From Leifsonia sp. C5G2 (GTDB lineage: Bacteria; Actinomycetota; Actinomycetes; Actinomycetales; Microbacteriaceae): 64,000 bases of DNA. Below the pieces are notes generated by a model. The model was not told the origin of the DNA. It saw only the letters and a list, made by a program, of their open reading frames with translations, and did not search any database. Shown one piece after another: positions 25,457 through 32,993 of the stretch. Every line of letters begins with the position of its first letter. Position 1 is the stretch's first letter. Made by a program: the position numbers and the translations under genes. The stretch is from positions 1 through 64,000 of the forward strand of contig NZ_JABFMV010000017.1 of assembly GCF_013359685.1 (NCBI RefSeq), written 5' to 3'.

Positions 25457-26125
25457 TCAGCTCTGACGGTGCCAACTATCGTCGCTGCCGTCCTCGAGCA
25501 CCATCCCAATGGAGGTCGCGCAGGCGTCCCCGCGCCACGCCTCGACGCCCTCGCGAAGAGCGAAGGCGGCGATGACGACTCCCGCGAGCGAGTCGGCCCA
25601 CCACCAGCCGAACCCGCTGTTCAGGAGCAGGCCGATCAGAACGGCAGCCGACAGGTAGCTGCAGATCAGCGTCTGCTTCGAGTCGGCCACCGCGGTCGCG
25701 GAGCCGAGCTCGCGTCCGGCACGGCGCTCGGCGTAGGACAGGAACGGCATGATGATCACGCTCAGTGCTGTCAGCACTATCCCGACGGGGGAATGCTGGA
25801 CCTCGACACGGACGAACAGCGTCAGTAACGAATTGACAATGACGTACGCAGCCAGAGCGAAGAACGCGACCGCGATCACTCGGAGAGTGGGTCTCTCCCA
25901 ACGCTCCGGATCACGCCGGGTGAACTGCCAAGCGACGGCTGCGGCGGAGAGGACCTCGATCGTCGAGTCCAATCCGAACGCGACAAGCGCCCCGGACGAT
26001 GCGACACTGCCGGCCGCGATGGCCACGACGGCCTCGATGAGGTTGTAGCCGATCGTGGCGGCGACGATCAAGCGGATGCGCCGTTGAAGGATAGGGGATC
26101 GTTCGTGCGTGATGGGTGCGGTCAT
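25457..26125 (-). CDS. Cation-diffusion-type metal transporter
   Basis: This 222-residue protein has five to six hydrophobic segments. The N-terminal part reads IGYNLIEAVVAIAAGSVASSGALVAFGLDSTIEVLSAAAVAWQF, with the Asp-containing helix of CDF transporters. Later it has LSYAERRAGRELGSATAVADSKQTLICSYLSAAVLIGLLLN and WADSLAGVVIAAFALREG, the second metal-binding helix (Asp). The cytoplasmic C-terminal domain is short. It overlaps the CmtR-like gene (ATGA), so efflux of Cd or Pb is likely. Confidence 0.78.
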   Translation of the reverse strand: MTAPITHERSPILQRRIRLIVAATIGYNLIEAVVAIAAGSVASSGALVAFGLDSTIEVLSAAAVAWQFTRRDPERWERPTLRVIAVAFFALAAYVIVNSLLTLFVRVEVQHSPVGIVLTALSVIIMPFLSYAERRAGRELGSATAVADSKQTLICSYLSAAVLIGLLLNSGFGWWWADSLAGVVIAAFALREGVEAWRGDACATSIGMVLEDGSDDSWHRQS

Positions 26126-26466
26126 GCGCAGTGGCAGTCCTCACCTGCGCAGCACCCCGGCTCCACGAACAGTGTGACGCGTAGCAGCTCGTCCAGTGCC
26201 GGGGCGATGTGGCCGTCGGCCAGTCGATACCAGGTTCGGCGGCCCTCAGGGATGGCTTCGACCAGCCCGCACCCACGCAGGCAGGCGAGTTGGTTCGACA
26301 TCACCTGGCGGGAGACGCTGAGGGCGTTGGCGAGGTCGGACGGAAAGGCCGGCGCTTCACGCAGAGCGAGCAGGATGCCGACGCGGGTGGGGTCGGAGAG
26401 TGCGTGGCCGAAGCGGGCCAGGGCGGCGGTGTGCGTGATGGTGGCCGCGGGGGCGATGGTCGTCAT
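26122..26466 (-). CDS. cmtR: CmtR-type Cd/Pb-sensing ArsR/SmtB repressor
   Basis: This 114-residue winged-helix protein has Cys62 and Cys66 in the recognition helix (QLACLRGCGLVE), the same arrangement as Cys57/Cys61 of mycobacterial CmtR. It also has a Cys-rich C-terminal tail (EPGCCAGEDCHCA) that supplies the third ligand. ATG 26466 is the conserved start. It is cotranscribed with the CDF transporter. The perfect palindrome at 26792-26813 upstream of the whole operon is its likely operator. Confidence 0.85.
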   Translation of the reverse strand: MTTIAPAATITHTAALARFGHALSDPTRVGILLALREAPAFPSDLANALSVSRQVMSNQLACLRGCGLVEAIPEGRRTWYRLADGHIAPALDELLRVTLFVEPGCCAGEDCHCA

Positions 26467-26473
26467 GGGTCTC

Positions 26474-26784
26474 TCAGTGGGTGAGGGCGAGGGCTTCGAT
26501 CTGCTCCGGCGTTCCGGTGACGACGAGCCGAAGGTCGTTGTCATCGGTCTCCACAGACCAGGTGACGAACGCGCAGCACGACTGTTCAGCGGCGACGAGC
26601 TCGCTGAGCTCTGCGATCGAGTCATCGCTGCGGGTGTAGTCATGACGAGGCGGTCGTCGGTTCTCGTGCGACTGACGGCGAATCGGTCATCGAAGCGATG
26701 CCAGCGCTCAACCTGGGCCCGGCCGGTATCGGGCGAAAGCGTACACGCGATTGGAATCGAGTTGAGGGGGCCGACATGGGACAT
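26474..26784 (-). pseudogene. Small conserved protein of the CmtR operon, frameshifted
   Basis: The first part from ATG 26784 reads SIPIACTLSPDTGRAQVERWHRFDDRFAVSRTRTDDRLVM (sense in one frame). After about 26640 the sense moves one frame and continues HDYTRSDDSIAELSEL, then VAAEQSCCAFVTWSVE, then DDNDLRLVVTGTPEQIEALALTH to a stop at 26474. The joined protein would have about 103 residues with a vicinal Cys pair, a type I associate with cadmium/mercury regulons. A one-base deletion near 26640 explains it. Confidence 0.55.
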
Positions 26785-26791
26785 ACCGCGA

Positions 26792-26813
26792 TGATACAGC
26801 GTTCGCTGTATCA
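26792..26813. promoter_or_regulatory. Perfect 22-base palindrome, probable CmtR operator
   Basis: TGATACAGCG and CGCTGTATCA flank a central TT with no mismatch. The site lies 8 bases upstream of the first gene of the cmtR-CDF operon, where bound repressor would block transcription. ArsR/SmtB-type operators are imperfect dyads of this kind. Confidence 0.8.
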
Positions 26814-26926
26814 AGTGGCAGGCTGCTCGAAATCGCGACAGCCGATCTCGCAGGAGATACGCGGGTCGCGGGCGTCGGAGATCGACTGGACGTTCCCCAG
26901 TGCGATACCGCTCGGGTAACGACGGG

Positions 26927-27119
26927 AGGAGCCGCCTCCGGCGGCGCTGTTCCCAGAGCTTTCTGTGTCTTTCCGCCGCCCGATCGTAGCTCGTTCCCGG
27001 TGCTTCCGTGCCGGGCTTTCGCGGCATATCCTCCTTCCGCTTCGCTTTAGTCCGGTATTCCACGGTCCCGGCACTCCGCACCTCCCACTCGCCACTGATC
27101 TCCCCGCCGGAAAGGCAAA
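26927..27119 (-). repeat. GA-rich repeated element, copy C (diverged)
   Basis: Read on the minus strand it starts CCTTTCCGGC and GGAGATC, passes GCTACGATCGGGCGGCGGA and ends GGGAACAGC followed by the hairpin GCCGCCtccGGCGGC. Copy B has the same order with GCTATGATCGG and hairpin ACGCCtccGGCGT. The stem differs by a compensating pair, which points to a structured transcript. The rest of 26814-27391 shows no convincing gene. Confidence 0.45.
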
Positions 27120-27391
27120 CAAGACTCTAATGAGACCGGTTGGTCTGGGACTGGCTGGCAGACTGACGTCCGGTTCGACGTCGCGTGACTCAAAACAAAA
27201 ATGGCCCCCCGGGTGCCTTTCGATCGATCTGTCCGCGCGCTGAACTGGGCGTCGGTTTGTCTGTTCCGATGGCTTGATAGAAGGTCGTCCGCGGCCGGGG
27301 AACCGGCTTGCGTGACTCATAAGAGTTCCGCCTCGAAACACTTCCAGACCGACGAACTGCACTGTTCGCCAACCGGAAGGGGACCATCGGA

Positions 27392-28438
27392 GTGAGCTCC
27401 GTGGCTGATCACTATGACCACGTCGTCGGCGTCGACACGCATGCACGAACACACACCTATGCCGTGCTGGAATCAGGGACCGGACGCCGCCTCGACGCGG
27501 CGACGTTCCCGACAACTGCGAACGGTCTCGGCCGAGCACTGGCTTGGATTCGGCGGCGCGCTCAAGGTCGCGTCCTGGTCGCGATCGAGGGTGCGAGTTC
27601 CTATGGTTCGGGTCTCAGGCGAGCGCTGATCGCCGCTGGCGTCGACGTTTGCGATGTCCGGCCGCCGAAGCGGGCCGCTCGCGCTGGCCACGGCAAGTCG
27701 GACGAGATCGACGCCATCGCCGCGGCCAGGACCGCGCTTGCCTCCGACGTCGAACGGCTGACGACCCCGCGATCGGACGGGCTGCGCGCAGCGCTGCGTG
27801 TGTTGCTGGTTGCCCGACAGGCGATGGATAGCCGGCGAACCGCGGAGCGGAACGCACTAGCCGCCCTGCTGCGCAGCTTCGACCTCGGCATCGACGTCCG
27901 CAAGCCACTCACCGACACCCAGGTGAAGGAGGTCGCCGGCTGGCGGCAGCGCTCAGCCGAGGACGCCGCGATGGTCACGATCCGGCAGGAAGCGCGTCGG
28001 CTGGCGGTCTCGGTCCTAGCGCTCTCCGCGCAGCTGGCTGAGAATCAAGCGGCGTTAGCCGGGCATGTTCAGGAGCTTGCGCCCGGGTTGCAGCAGTTGC
28101 TCGGAGTTGGCGCTGTCACCGGCGCCATCCTGGTCACCGCGTATTCGCATCAGGGGCGTGTCCGCAGCGAGGCGGCGTTCGCCGCTCTGGCCGGAGCGTC
28201 TCCGCTGGAGGCCTCGAGCGGGAACACGACCCGGCATCGTTTGAACCGGCACGGCGATCGGCAGTTGAACCGGGCGTTGGATGTCATCGCCCGGGTCCGG
28301 TTGAGTTGTGATCCTCCAACCCGCGACTATCTGGCCAGGCGGCTGGCCGAAGGCAAGAGCAAACGCGAGATTCGACGCAGCCTGAAGCGCTACATAGCCC
28401 GGCAACTGTTCGGTCACCTGAACTCGGTTATGGCGTGA
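27392..28438 (+). CDS. IS110-family transposase
   Basis: This 348-residue protein from GTG 27392 has the DEDD N-terminal domain (HVVGVDTHARTHTYAVL with the first Asp, VAIEGASSYGSGLRRAL with the Glu, GKSDEIDAIAAAR with the last Asps). The C-terminal IS116/IS110/IS902 domain reads LLGVGAVTGAILVTAYSHQGRVRSEAAFAALAGASPLEASSG and HRLNRHGDRQLNRALDVI. Both domains look intact. IS110 elements lack ordinary inverted repeats, so no ends are assigned. Confidence 0.88.
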   Translation: MSSVADHYDHVVGVDTHARTHTYAVLESGTGRRLDAATFPTTANGLGRALAWIRRRAQGRVLVAIEGASSYGSGLRRALIAAGVDVCDVRPPKRAARAGHGKSDEIDAIAAARTALASDVERLTTPRSDGLRAALRVLLVARQAMDSRRTAERNALAALLRSFDLGIDVRKPLTDTQVKEVAGWRQRSAEDAAMVTIRQEARRLAVSVLALSAQLAENQAALAGHVQELAPGLQQLLGVGAVTGAILVTAYSHQGRVRSEAAFAALAGASPLEASSGNTTRHRLNRHGDRQLNRALDVIARVRLSCDPPTRDYLARRLAEGKSKREIRRSLKRYIARQLFGHLNSVMA

Positions 28439-28466
28439 CCGCGGCGCTCACAGCCAAGGGATGTGA

Positions 28467-28793
28467 TCAGTGCCCTCTGTTCCAGGCGACATCGTGAAGA
28501 AGATGTCTGCGGATGATCTGTCGGATCAGTTGTTCGGGCGTCGTCTTAAGCGCTGCAGCCAGCCTCAGGATCTCGATGCGCTCCTCCTGAGAGAAGTGCA
28601 GCGTCAACAGCGACCCCCCGCTGTCTTCCGTTCTGGCCAAGAACGCGTTGTTGTCGGCTATCCCACTCATGCCCACAGGATGGTCCACGTGAAGCGTCGC
28701 CACTAGCACTCTGAATGCCTTCTCATCCGCGTGGTCGGCGAATTGGGCACAGCGGTCGTTGTGTCCGAAGCGGCCAAGGAAATGGAGCCGCAC
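28467..28793 (-). CDS. Small helical protein, possible ribbon-helix-helix regulator
   Basis: From GTG 28793 the frame gives 108 residues; ATG 28670 would give 67. The C-terminal part LLTLHFSQEERIEILRLAAALKTTPEQLIRQIIRRHLLHD looks like a strand followed by two helices, as in ribbon-helix-helix DNA-binding proteins. The upstream part (HFLGRFGHNDRCAQFADHADEKAFRVLVATLHVDHPVG) also has coding-like codon use. No ribosome site decides the start. It lies downstream of repeat copy B. Function unknown. Confidence 0.45.
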   Translation of the reverse strand: MRLHFLGRFGHNDRCAQFADHADEKAFRVLVATLHVDHPVGMSGIADNNAFLARTEDSGGSLLTLHFSQEERIEILRLAAALKTTPEQLIRQIIRRHLLHDVAWNRGH

Positions 28794-28818
28794 GGAGGCG
28801 GCGCCGTATTTGTCGGAT

Positions 28819-29014
28819 GGAACGCCTCCGGCGTGCTGTTCCCCTTGGTTTTCTTTCCGATCCGGCAGCCGATCATAGCGAGCTCCACCAGCTCCGTTCC
28901 CTCCACGCGCTATTTGCAGACTCCACTCGCTGCGCTCCCTGCGCTTAGCAACCGCTCCCTCCGGGCACTGCGCTGCCTCCGCCCGCTCTCGATCTCTGTG
29001 CCGGAACGGCAAGA
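28819..29014 (-). repeat. GA-rich repeated element, copy B
   Basis: On the minus strand it shares CCGGCAC, AGATC, GAGCGGTTGCTAAG, GGAGCGCAGCGA, GGAGTCTGCAAATAGCG and GGAACGGAGC with copy A at 9372-9530. It shares its end (GATCGG, CGGAAAGA, GGGAACAGC and a GCC-tcc-GGC hairpin) with copy C. It lies between a leftward small gene and a rightward gene. Confidence 0.55.
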
Positions 29015-29124
29015 AAAACGATCAGGAGCAGGACAGCACAAACGCCCCCAACTGATCGGCCGACCCGGCAGACCAATTTGACACCGGCCCATAGAAGGGT
29101 CGATCAACCAGGGGAGTGATTGAG

Positions 29125-29427
29125 ATGCGGGTATTCGCCATCGATACGAGCAACATGGGTCCGGAACTGCAAGGCGGACTGGTCGGGGTGGTCGGCTCGA
29201 CGAGCCCCTCGGCCGAGGAGAAGCGGGAGTGCGTGGAGACGGTTAGCCGGTACGCCGTCGATGGATGGGCGATCGCCGCCGATCCACGCACACCGATCGG
29301 CCGTCTGGCGGCGCTCACGGCTGAGACGGCGTGTGTGCCGTTCGTCGCCTTCAACCGGGTAGCCCAGCGGGGTGGTCCCGTTGTCGGGCCGGCGACGGTC
29401 GCGGCGACGACTCGCGAACTGTCCTGA
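29125..29427 (+). CDS. Hypothetical 100-residue protein
   Basis: ATG 29125 follows AGGGGAG at good spacing. The product is soluble and slightly acidic, with MRVFAIDTSNMGPELQGGLVGVVG at the start and several Ala/Thr/Val segments; no membrane helix, signal or known motif is visible. It lies alone between repeat copy B and a terminator-like hairpin, in a region of decayed sequence. I do not recognise a family. Confidence 0.5.
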   Translation: MRVFAIDTSNMGPELQGGLVGVVGSTSPSAEEKRECVETVSRYAVDGWAIAADPRTPIGRLAALTAETACVPFVAFNRVAQRGGPVVGPATVAATTRELS

Positions 29428-29439
29428 CGGGGCAAGCGA

Positions 29440-29470
29440 GAAGCGGGCCCGGTCCGCGGGCCCGCTTCCG
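29440..29470. terminator. GC-rich hairpin after the 29125 gene
   Basis: AAGCGGGCCCG (29441-29451) pairs with CGGGCCCGCTT (29457-29467), and a flanking GA/TC pairing extends the stem. It lies between the stop of the rightward gene and the end of a leftward remnant, so it could serve both. There is no long T run. Confidence 0.55.
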
Positions 29471-29480
29471 TCCGGCGTGG

Positions 29481-29602
29481 TCAGTCACCTACGCCAGGGT
29501 CCGAGCTGACCGTTGCTGCGTCTCCTTCCTCGTCGGCTGCCTTGTCGGCGGTCACGATCTGCTCCTCGTCGCTGGGGCTGTAGCCCACGCGGCGCGCTGG
29601 GT
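29481..29602 (-). pseudogene. Truncated C-terminus of an unknown gene
   Basis: In a frame different from the ligD remnant, the minus strand reads RRVGYSPSDEEQIVTADKAADEEGDAATVSS to a TGA at 29483-29481. The acidic, Ala-rich composition and codon use look like a genuine protein tail. No start or upstream part exists; it joins directly to the ligD-like fragment. It is probably a recombination scar. Confidence 0.3.
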
Positions 29603-29611
29603 GAAGTAGTT

Positions 29612-30042
29612 TCGCCCGGATCGAAGTCGAGCAGCATCCGTGTGGGGCGGCGGTCCGTGTTGAACTGCTATTGCGGGACGTGGATTTCGAGCGCAGCAGT
29701 TTGAGCTACCCAGACGAGTGTCGCGCGATCGGTGACCACCGGATAGCGCTTCTCCCGGCCGGAGTGAAGGATGGTTTGGCGCAACACCCAGTCCGGGACG
29801 CCCATGCCCACATCCTTCTCGAAGAACGCCTCGATCGGCGCCGAAGTCAAGCCGACGCCATCAGGCCAGCGGTTCCGTGTCACGGGCCGGCCGGCTAGGT
29901 GGGGGAGTTACGCCGCCGCGATGCTCGCGTAGTAGTGGATGACGTCGCCCTTGGTGGTCCCGGTCTCCAGGTAAAGCACCTTGTCCAGGCTAGTTAGGCG
30001 CAACCGTCTCCCGTCTACATCGACAACGGAGGTGGCCGGCAT
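29612..30042 (-). pseudogene. Remnant of the LigD polymerase domain
   Basis: One minus-strand frame reads VDGRRLRLTSLDKVLYLETGTTKGDVIHYYASIAAA, stop, LPHLAGRPVTRNRWPDGVG, then APIEAFFEKDVGMGVPDWV, then YPVVTDRATLVWVAQTAALEIHVPQ, stop, QFNTDRRPTRMLLDFDPGE. This is the start and core of the primase-polymerase domain of non-homologous end joining ligase D. Two in-frame stops (one replacing the Trp after HVPQ) and the missing remainder make it dead. A normal start ATG remains at 30042. Confidence 0.75.
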
Positions 30043-30438
30043 GGCACGACAGTACTCCGGCGAGTTGAGGTCGGCGACTGCACATCCGACCCATCCCTGC
30101 TGCTAACTTCCGACTGCGGTGTAGCGATGATGCCACAGCAGATGAGCGGTTGGCCAACCAGCTTCGCCCCTTTCGAGTCGATCGCGACCACGTGGGCAAC
30201 GGGCAACGGGCAACGGGCAACGGGGAACACGATCTTGAAGCCCCGGGTCGGAGGCGTGAAGGAGTTGGCTTACGTAGCGGGCATGCCTGGAGGAGACGTC
30301 GAAACCTTCCACGAGAACGGCGCCTTGCACGACCGCAACGCGGGTCCGGGCGAAACCGTGACTCGCCCCGCCGCCAAAGATCGGCACCTGAGATTCGCTG
30401 GCGTCCTGTTGTACTCACCACGGTGTTGTTAGTGTGGC
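30043..30438. other. Non-coding stretch with GGGCAAC heptamer repeats
   Basis: No convincing gene is seen between the ligD remnant and the copper-regulated promoter. GGGCAAC is repeated four times in tandem at 30194-30221, with a degenerate fifth copy (GGGGAAC). Frames on both strands are short and have mixed codon use. It marks the left border of the copper island. Confidence 0.4.
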
Positions 30439-30442
30439 GGGT

Positions 30443-30459
30443 ATACCCCTAGTAGGCAT
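30443..30459. promoter_or_regulatory. CsoR-type box before the complex-I-like operon
   Basis: ATACCCCTAGTAGGCAT fits the pattern ATACCCC-N-GGGGTAT seen at 40736, 53844, 56745 and 56780 in this window, with a weaker right arm. GGGTATACCC at 30439-30448 overlaps it. It lies 48 bases before the nuoA-like start. Confidence 0.5.
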
Positions 30460-30506
30460 CAGTTTCTCCCGATCTGGGGGGGAATTCTGGACAAGGAGGT
30501 GGCGCA

Positions 30507-30848
30507 ATGATCTATGTTCTGGTGCTGCTTACCGTAGCTCTGCTCCTGCTTGTTGCGCTTTACGGCGTATCCCGGCTGGTGCGCATCTCGGGTCGGGTGT
30601 TGGTTCAGGAACCGTTCTTGTCGGGTATGCCAGTGACGGAGCATGCGGTCTCTCGGTACCACGTGCGTTGGTACACGATTGCGATCGTCTTTCTGGTGTT
30701 CGACATGGAGATGGTTTTCATGTATCCGTGGGTGCTCGCGGTGCGTGAGACGGGTGCCGGTTCCGTGGTCGAGATGTTCGCCTTCCTTGCTGTGCTGGTT
30801 ACCGCGGTCGTTTACGCCTGGCGCGAGGGCGTCTTCCGGTGGACGTGA
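30507..30848 (+). CDS. Complex-I-like subunit A (NuoA/NdhC-like)
   Basis: This 113-residue membrane protein has three helices and the NuoA core FLSGMPVTEHAVSRYHVRWYTIAIVFLVFDMEMVFMYPWVL. The conserved FD-x-E-x-x-FMYPW at the second helix is kept. It starts at ATG 30507 with the strong ribosome site AAGGAGG. In complex I NuoA clamps the membrane arm to the NuoB/H junction. It is the first gene of an eight-gene operon that has no NADH-oxidising or Fe-S subunits. Confidence 0.85.
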   Translation: MIYVLVLLTVALLLLVALYGVSRLVRISGRVLVQEPFLSGMPVTEHAVSRYHVRWYTIAIVFLVFDMEMVFMYPWVLAVRETGAGSVVEMFAFLAVLVTAVVYAWREGVFRWT

Positions 30849-32032
30849 CCCGCCGTCTGTTACGGCTCGCGATTCCTCGAGCATTTGTTGTGGGTGCGTC
30901 CGGCTCGACGGCGGTCCGATTTGCTGTGGAGCGTGAGTTGCGGCGGCGGGGCTGGGGTGAAGCCCTCACCCCAGCGAACGCCGACATCCTGGTCGTGTGT
31001 GGGAGCGGTGAAAACCGTTTCAACGGAGTGGTCGACCGCCTCTGGGACCAGATACCGAGTCCTCGCGTGCTGGTTCGTGTTGCGATGCCGGATGCGGTTG
31101 CCCGGCAGCTCGACGAGGCGCGTACGGAAATGTGGGGTCTCGCGGGCCTACGGGCTGATGCAGCGGCGAGTATCGGTGCTGGCGTTCGCGGCATGGACCC
31201 CGATGGCATGGACTGGAGCTCGACCGTTCAGCCGCACGAAAACGTCGACGCGCACACGACTGGTCACGACATGGACAACCATGACGTGGCCGGCATGGGC
31301 GATATGGATATGAGTTTGGAGATGCCTGGTGGCATTTCGATGGCCGATCGGGGCCGGGACCGCGATGGGTTGAAGCTCGATCAGTTGCATGTTGCTCTCG
31401 GGCCGGCTTTGTCAGCGTGGCCATCAGGGCTTATCGTGCGTCTTGTGGTTCAGGGCGACGTTGTGCAGGCGGCTGAGCCGGAGGTCGTCGGTGACTGGGC
31501 ACGCTCGTCATTTTGGTTCGACGCGGGGGCCGATGATCAGCAGAGGGTGAGGGCTGCTGCTGCTGCCGATTCGTTGCAGCGCTTCCTGAGTGTTGCGGGC
31601 TGGGAGAGCGCGGCTGACACCGGTCGTTGGCTGCGCGATCAGCTGCTGGAATCCGCCCCCGGAGCAGCGGTGCATCCTCGCTTTGTTCGTTGGATTCGGC
31701 GGGTTCGTGGTTCGCGGGTCCTGCGCTGGTCGATGAGCGGGCTGGGCCAGGTTGGTTCGGGTGCGCCCGGAAGTCTTCGTGGGGATGTGTGGGCACGGTG
31801 CGTGCGATGGGTCGAGGAGATCGCAGCGGTCATCGAGGATCCCGTAGCCAATGGCCAGTCAGCCGCTGGTGCGTGGGGTGTGCAGCGTGCCGAGCACGCG
31901 CGCGCCGTCCTCTCGATGTTGCCTTTGGTTCTGGCAGGCCAGGAGTTCGCCGCCGCGCGGCTGATCGTTGCCTCGTTCGATCCCGATCTGGAGGCGTTGC
32001 ACGCGCGCTCGCTTGGTGGCTCCCACGGGTGA
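30839..32032 (+). CDS. NuoB/NuoD-like fusion without Fe-S ligands, His/Met-rich
   Basis: This 397-residue soluble protein takes the operon place of NuoB-C-D. Residues 45-80 (ANADILVVCGSGENRFNGVVDRLWDQIPSPRVLV) resemble the NuoB segment that ends in DQMPEP. The Cys ligands of cluster N2 are absent; only two Cys occur in the whole protein. Residues 119-168 are metal-binding-like, with seven His/Met pairs such as HTTGHDMDNHDVAGMGDMDMS. The C-terminal part (RGDVWARCVRWVEEIAAVIED) recalls the NuoD motif around its Arg-x-x-Glu helix. Assignment to NuoB/D is by weak similarity and position. GTG 30839 overlaps nuoA; GTG 30845 is an alternative. Confidence 0.6.
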   Translation: MDVTRRLLRLAIPRAFVVGASGSTAVRFAVERELRRRGWGEALTPANADILVVCGSGENRFNGVVDRLWDQIPSPRVLVRVAMPDAVARQLDEARTEMWGLAGLRADAAASIGAGVRGMDPDGMDWSSTVQPHENVDAHTTGHDMDNHDVAGMGDMDMSLEMPGGISMADRGRDRDGLKLDQLHVALGPALSAWPSGLIVRLVVQGDVVQAAEPEVVGDWARSSFWFDAGADDQQRVRAAAAADSLQRFLSVAGWESAADTGRWLRDQLLESAPGAAVHPRFVRWIRRVRGSRVLRWSMSGLGQVGSGAPGSLRGDVWARCVRWVEEIAAVIEDPVANGQSAAGAWGVQRAEHARAVLSMLPLVLAGQEFAAARLIVASFDPDLEALHARSLGGSHG

Positions 32033-32039
32033 GGCGGCG

Positions 32040-32987
32040 ATGTTCGAGGACGCACTGTGGAGCACCCTGGTCGCGGTGGGACTGCTCGGCGTGTTCGGGT
32101 ACGCCGTGGCTGCTACCACGGCGCTGATGCGTGCCCGGCAGGCCGGCTCCCCGTGGACCGGAGCATGGGCGGCACCGGCGCGCGAGGTGGCCCGGCTACT
32201 GGTGCGGCAGCGCACCGCTGTTCCCGGTTCCGACCGTTTGCTCGCGCGAGTCGGCGGCGCCCTGTTGCCCATCGCCGCGATCATGGCGCTGCTGGTACTG
32301 CCATTGGACAGTCAGCCGCGGGGTCCCCATGCGATCAGCGATCTTTCCATTGGCGTGGTCTGGTTCAACGCGATGGAGGTGCTTGCGTGGGTGGCGGTCT
32401 GGATGGTCGGTTGGGGGTCGAACTCGGCGTGGGGAGTGGTCGGCGCGAATCGTTTCCTCGCCCAGGGTCTCGCCTATGAGTTGCCGCACATGTTTGCTCT
32501 GGTGACGGTGGCCGTCGGCGCCGGATCCCTGCGGGTCAGCGACATTGCCGCTGCACAGACCGGAGAACTCTGGTTTGTGGTGGTTATGCCGGTGGCCTTT
32601 ATCGTGTTCCTGCTCTCGGTGATGGGGTTCTCCTTTTGGGGGCCATTTGATCAAGCTGTTGGTCGTGACATCGCCGGTGGAGTGGCGGCGCAGTTGTCCG
32701 GCGTCGATCGGTTGGTCTTCCTGGTCGGTCGGTATCTGATGTTGACGGTGGGCAGTGCGATGGCGGTCCCGCTTTTCCTCGGCGGTGATGCCGGACCGGT
32801 GCTGCCGGGGTGGTCGTGGCTGCTGGTGAAGACAGTGGCCGTACTGGCGGTGTTGGTGTGGGTGGGGCAGCGGTGGCCGACGATCCGGATGGAGCGGTTC
32901 ACCGAGATCAGCTGGATTGTGCTGCTGCCGGCGGGGATTCTGCAGGCGCTGGTGGTCTCGATCTTCGTCGTAGTCGGATGGATGTGA
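32040..32987 (+). CDS. Complex-I-like subunit H (NuoH-like)
   Basis: This 315-residue protein has eight predicted helices. The conserved WGSNSAWGVVGANRFLAQGLAYELPHMF corresponds to NuoH W-S-SN-K-(Y)-ALLGA-R-x-AQ-x-YE(V)P. In the cytoplasmic loop normally reading PFD-x-PEAEAEL, this protein has PFDQAVGRDIAGGVAAQLSG, so the usual Glu residues of the E-channel are missing. The quinone-chamber N-terminus is also unlike the family. It starts at ATG 32040 eight bases after the previous stop. Coupling of quinone chemistry to proton pumping may be lost. Confidence 0.8.
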   Translation: MFEDALWSTLVAVGLLGVFGYAVAATTALMRARQAGSPWTGAWAAPAREVARLLVRQRTAVPGSDRLLARVGGALLPIAAIMALLVLPLDSQPRGPHAISDLSIGVVWFNAMEVLAWVAVWMVGWGSNSAWGVVGANRFLAQGLAYELPHMFALVTVAVGAGSLRVSDIAAAQTGELWFVVVMPVAFIVFLLSVMGFSFWGPFDQAVGRDIAGGVAAQLSGVDRLVFLVGRYLMLTVGSAMAVPLFLGGDAGPVLPGWSWLLVKTVAVLAVLVWVGQRWPTIRMERFTEISWIVLLPAGILQALVVSIFVVVGWM

Positions 32988-32993
32988 GCGCTG

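Noticed and set aside
26084-26794. Rightward 236-codon frame opposite cmtR and its upstream gene
   Set aside because: The minus strand carries a clear CmtR with ligand cysteines and an operator. The plus-strand product has no recognisable features.
30194-30221. GGGCAAC repeats as a CRISPR array
   Set aside because: Units are 7 bases in direct tandem with no spacers. It is a simple heptamer expansion.
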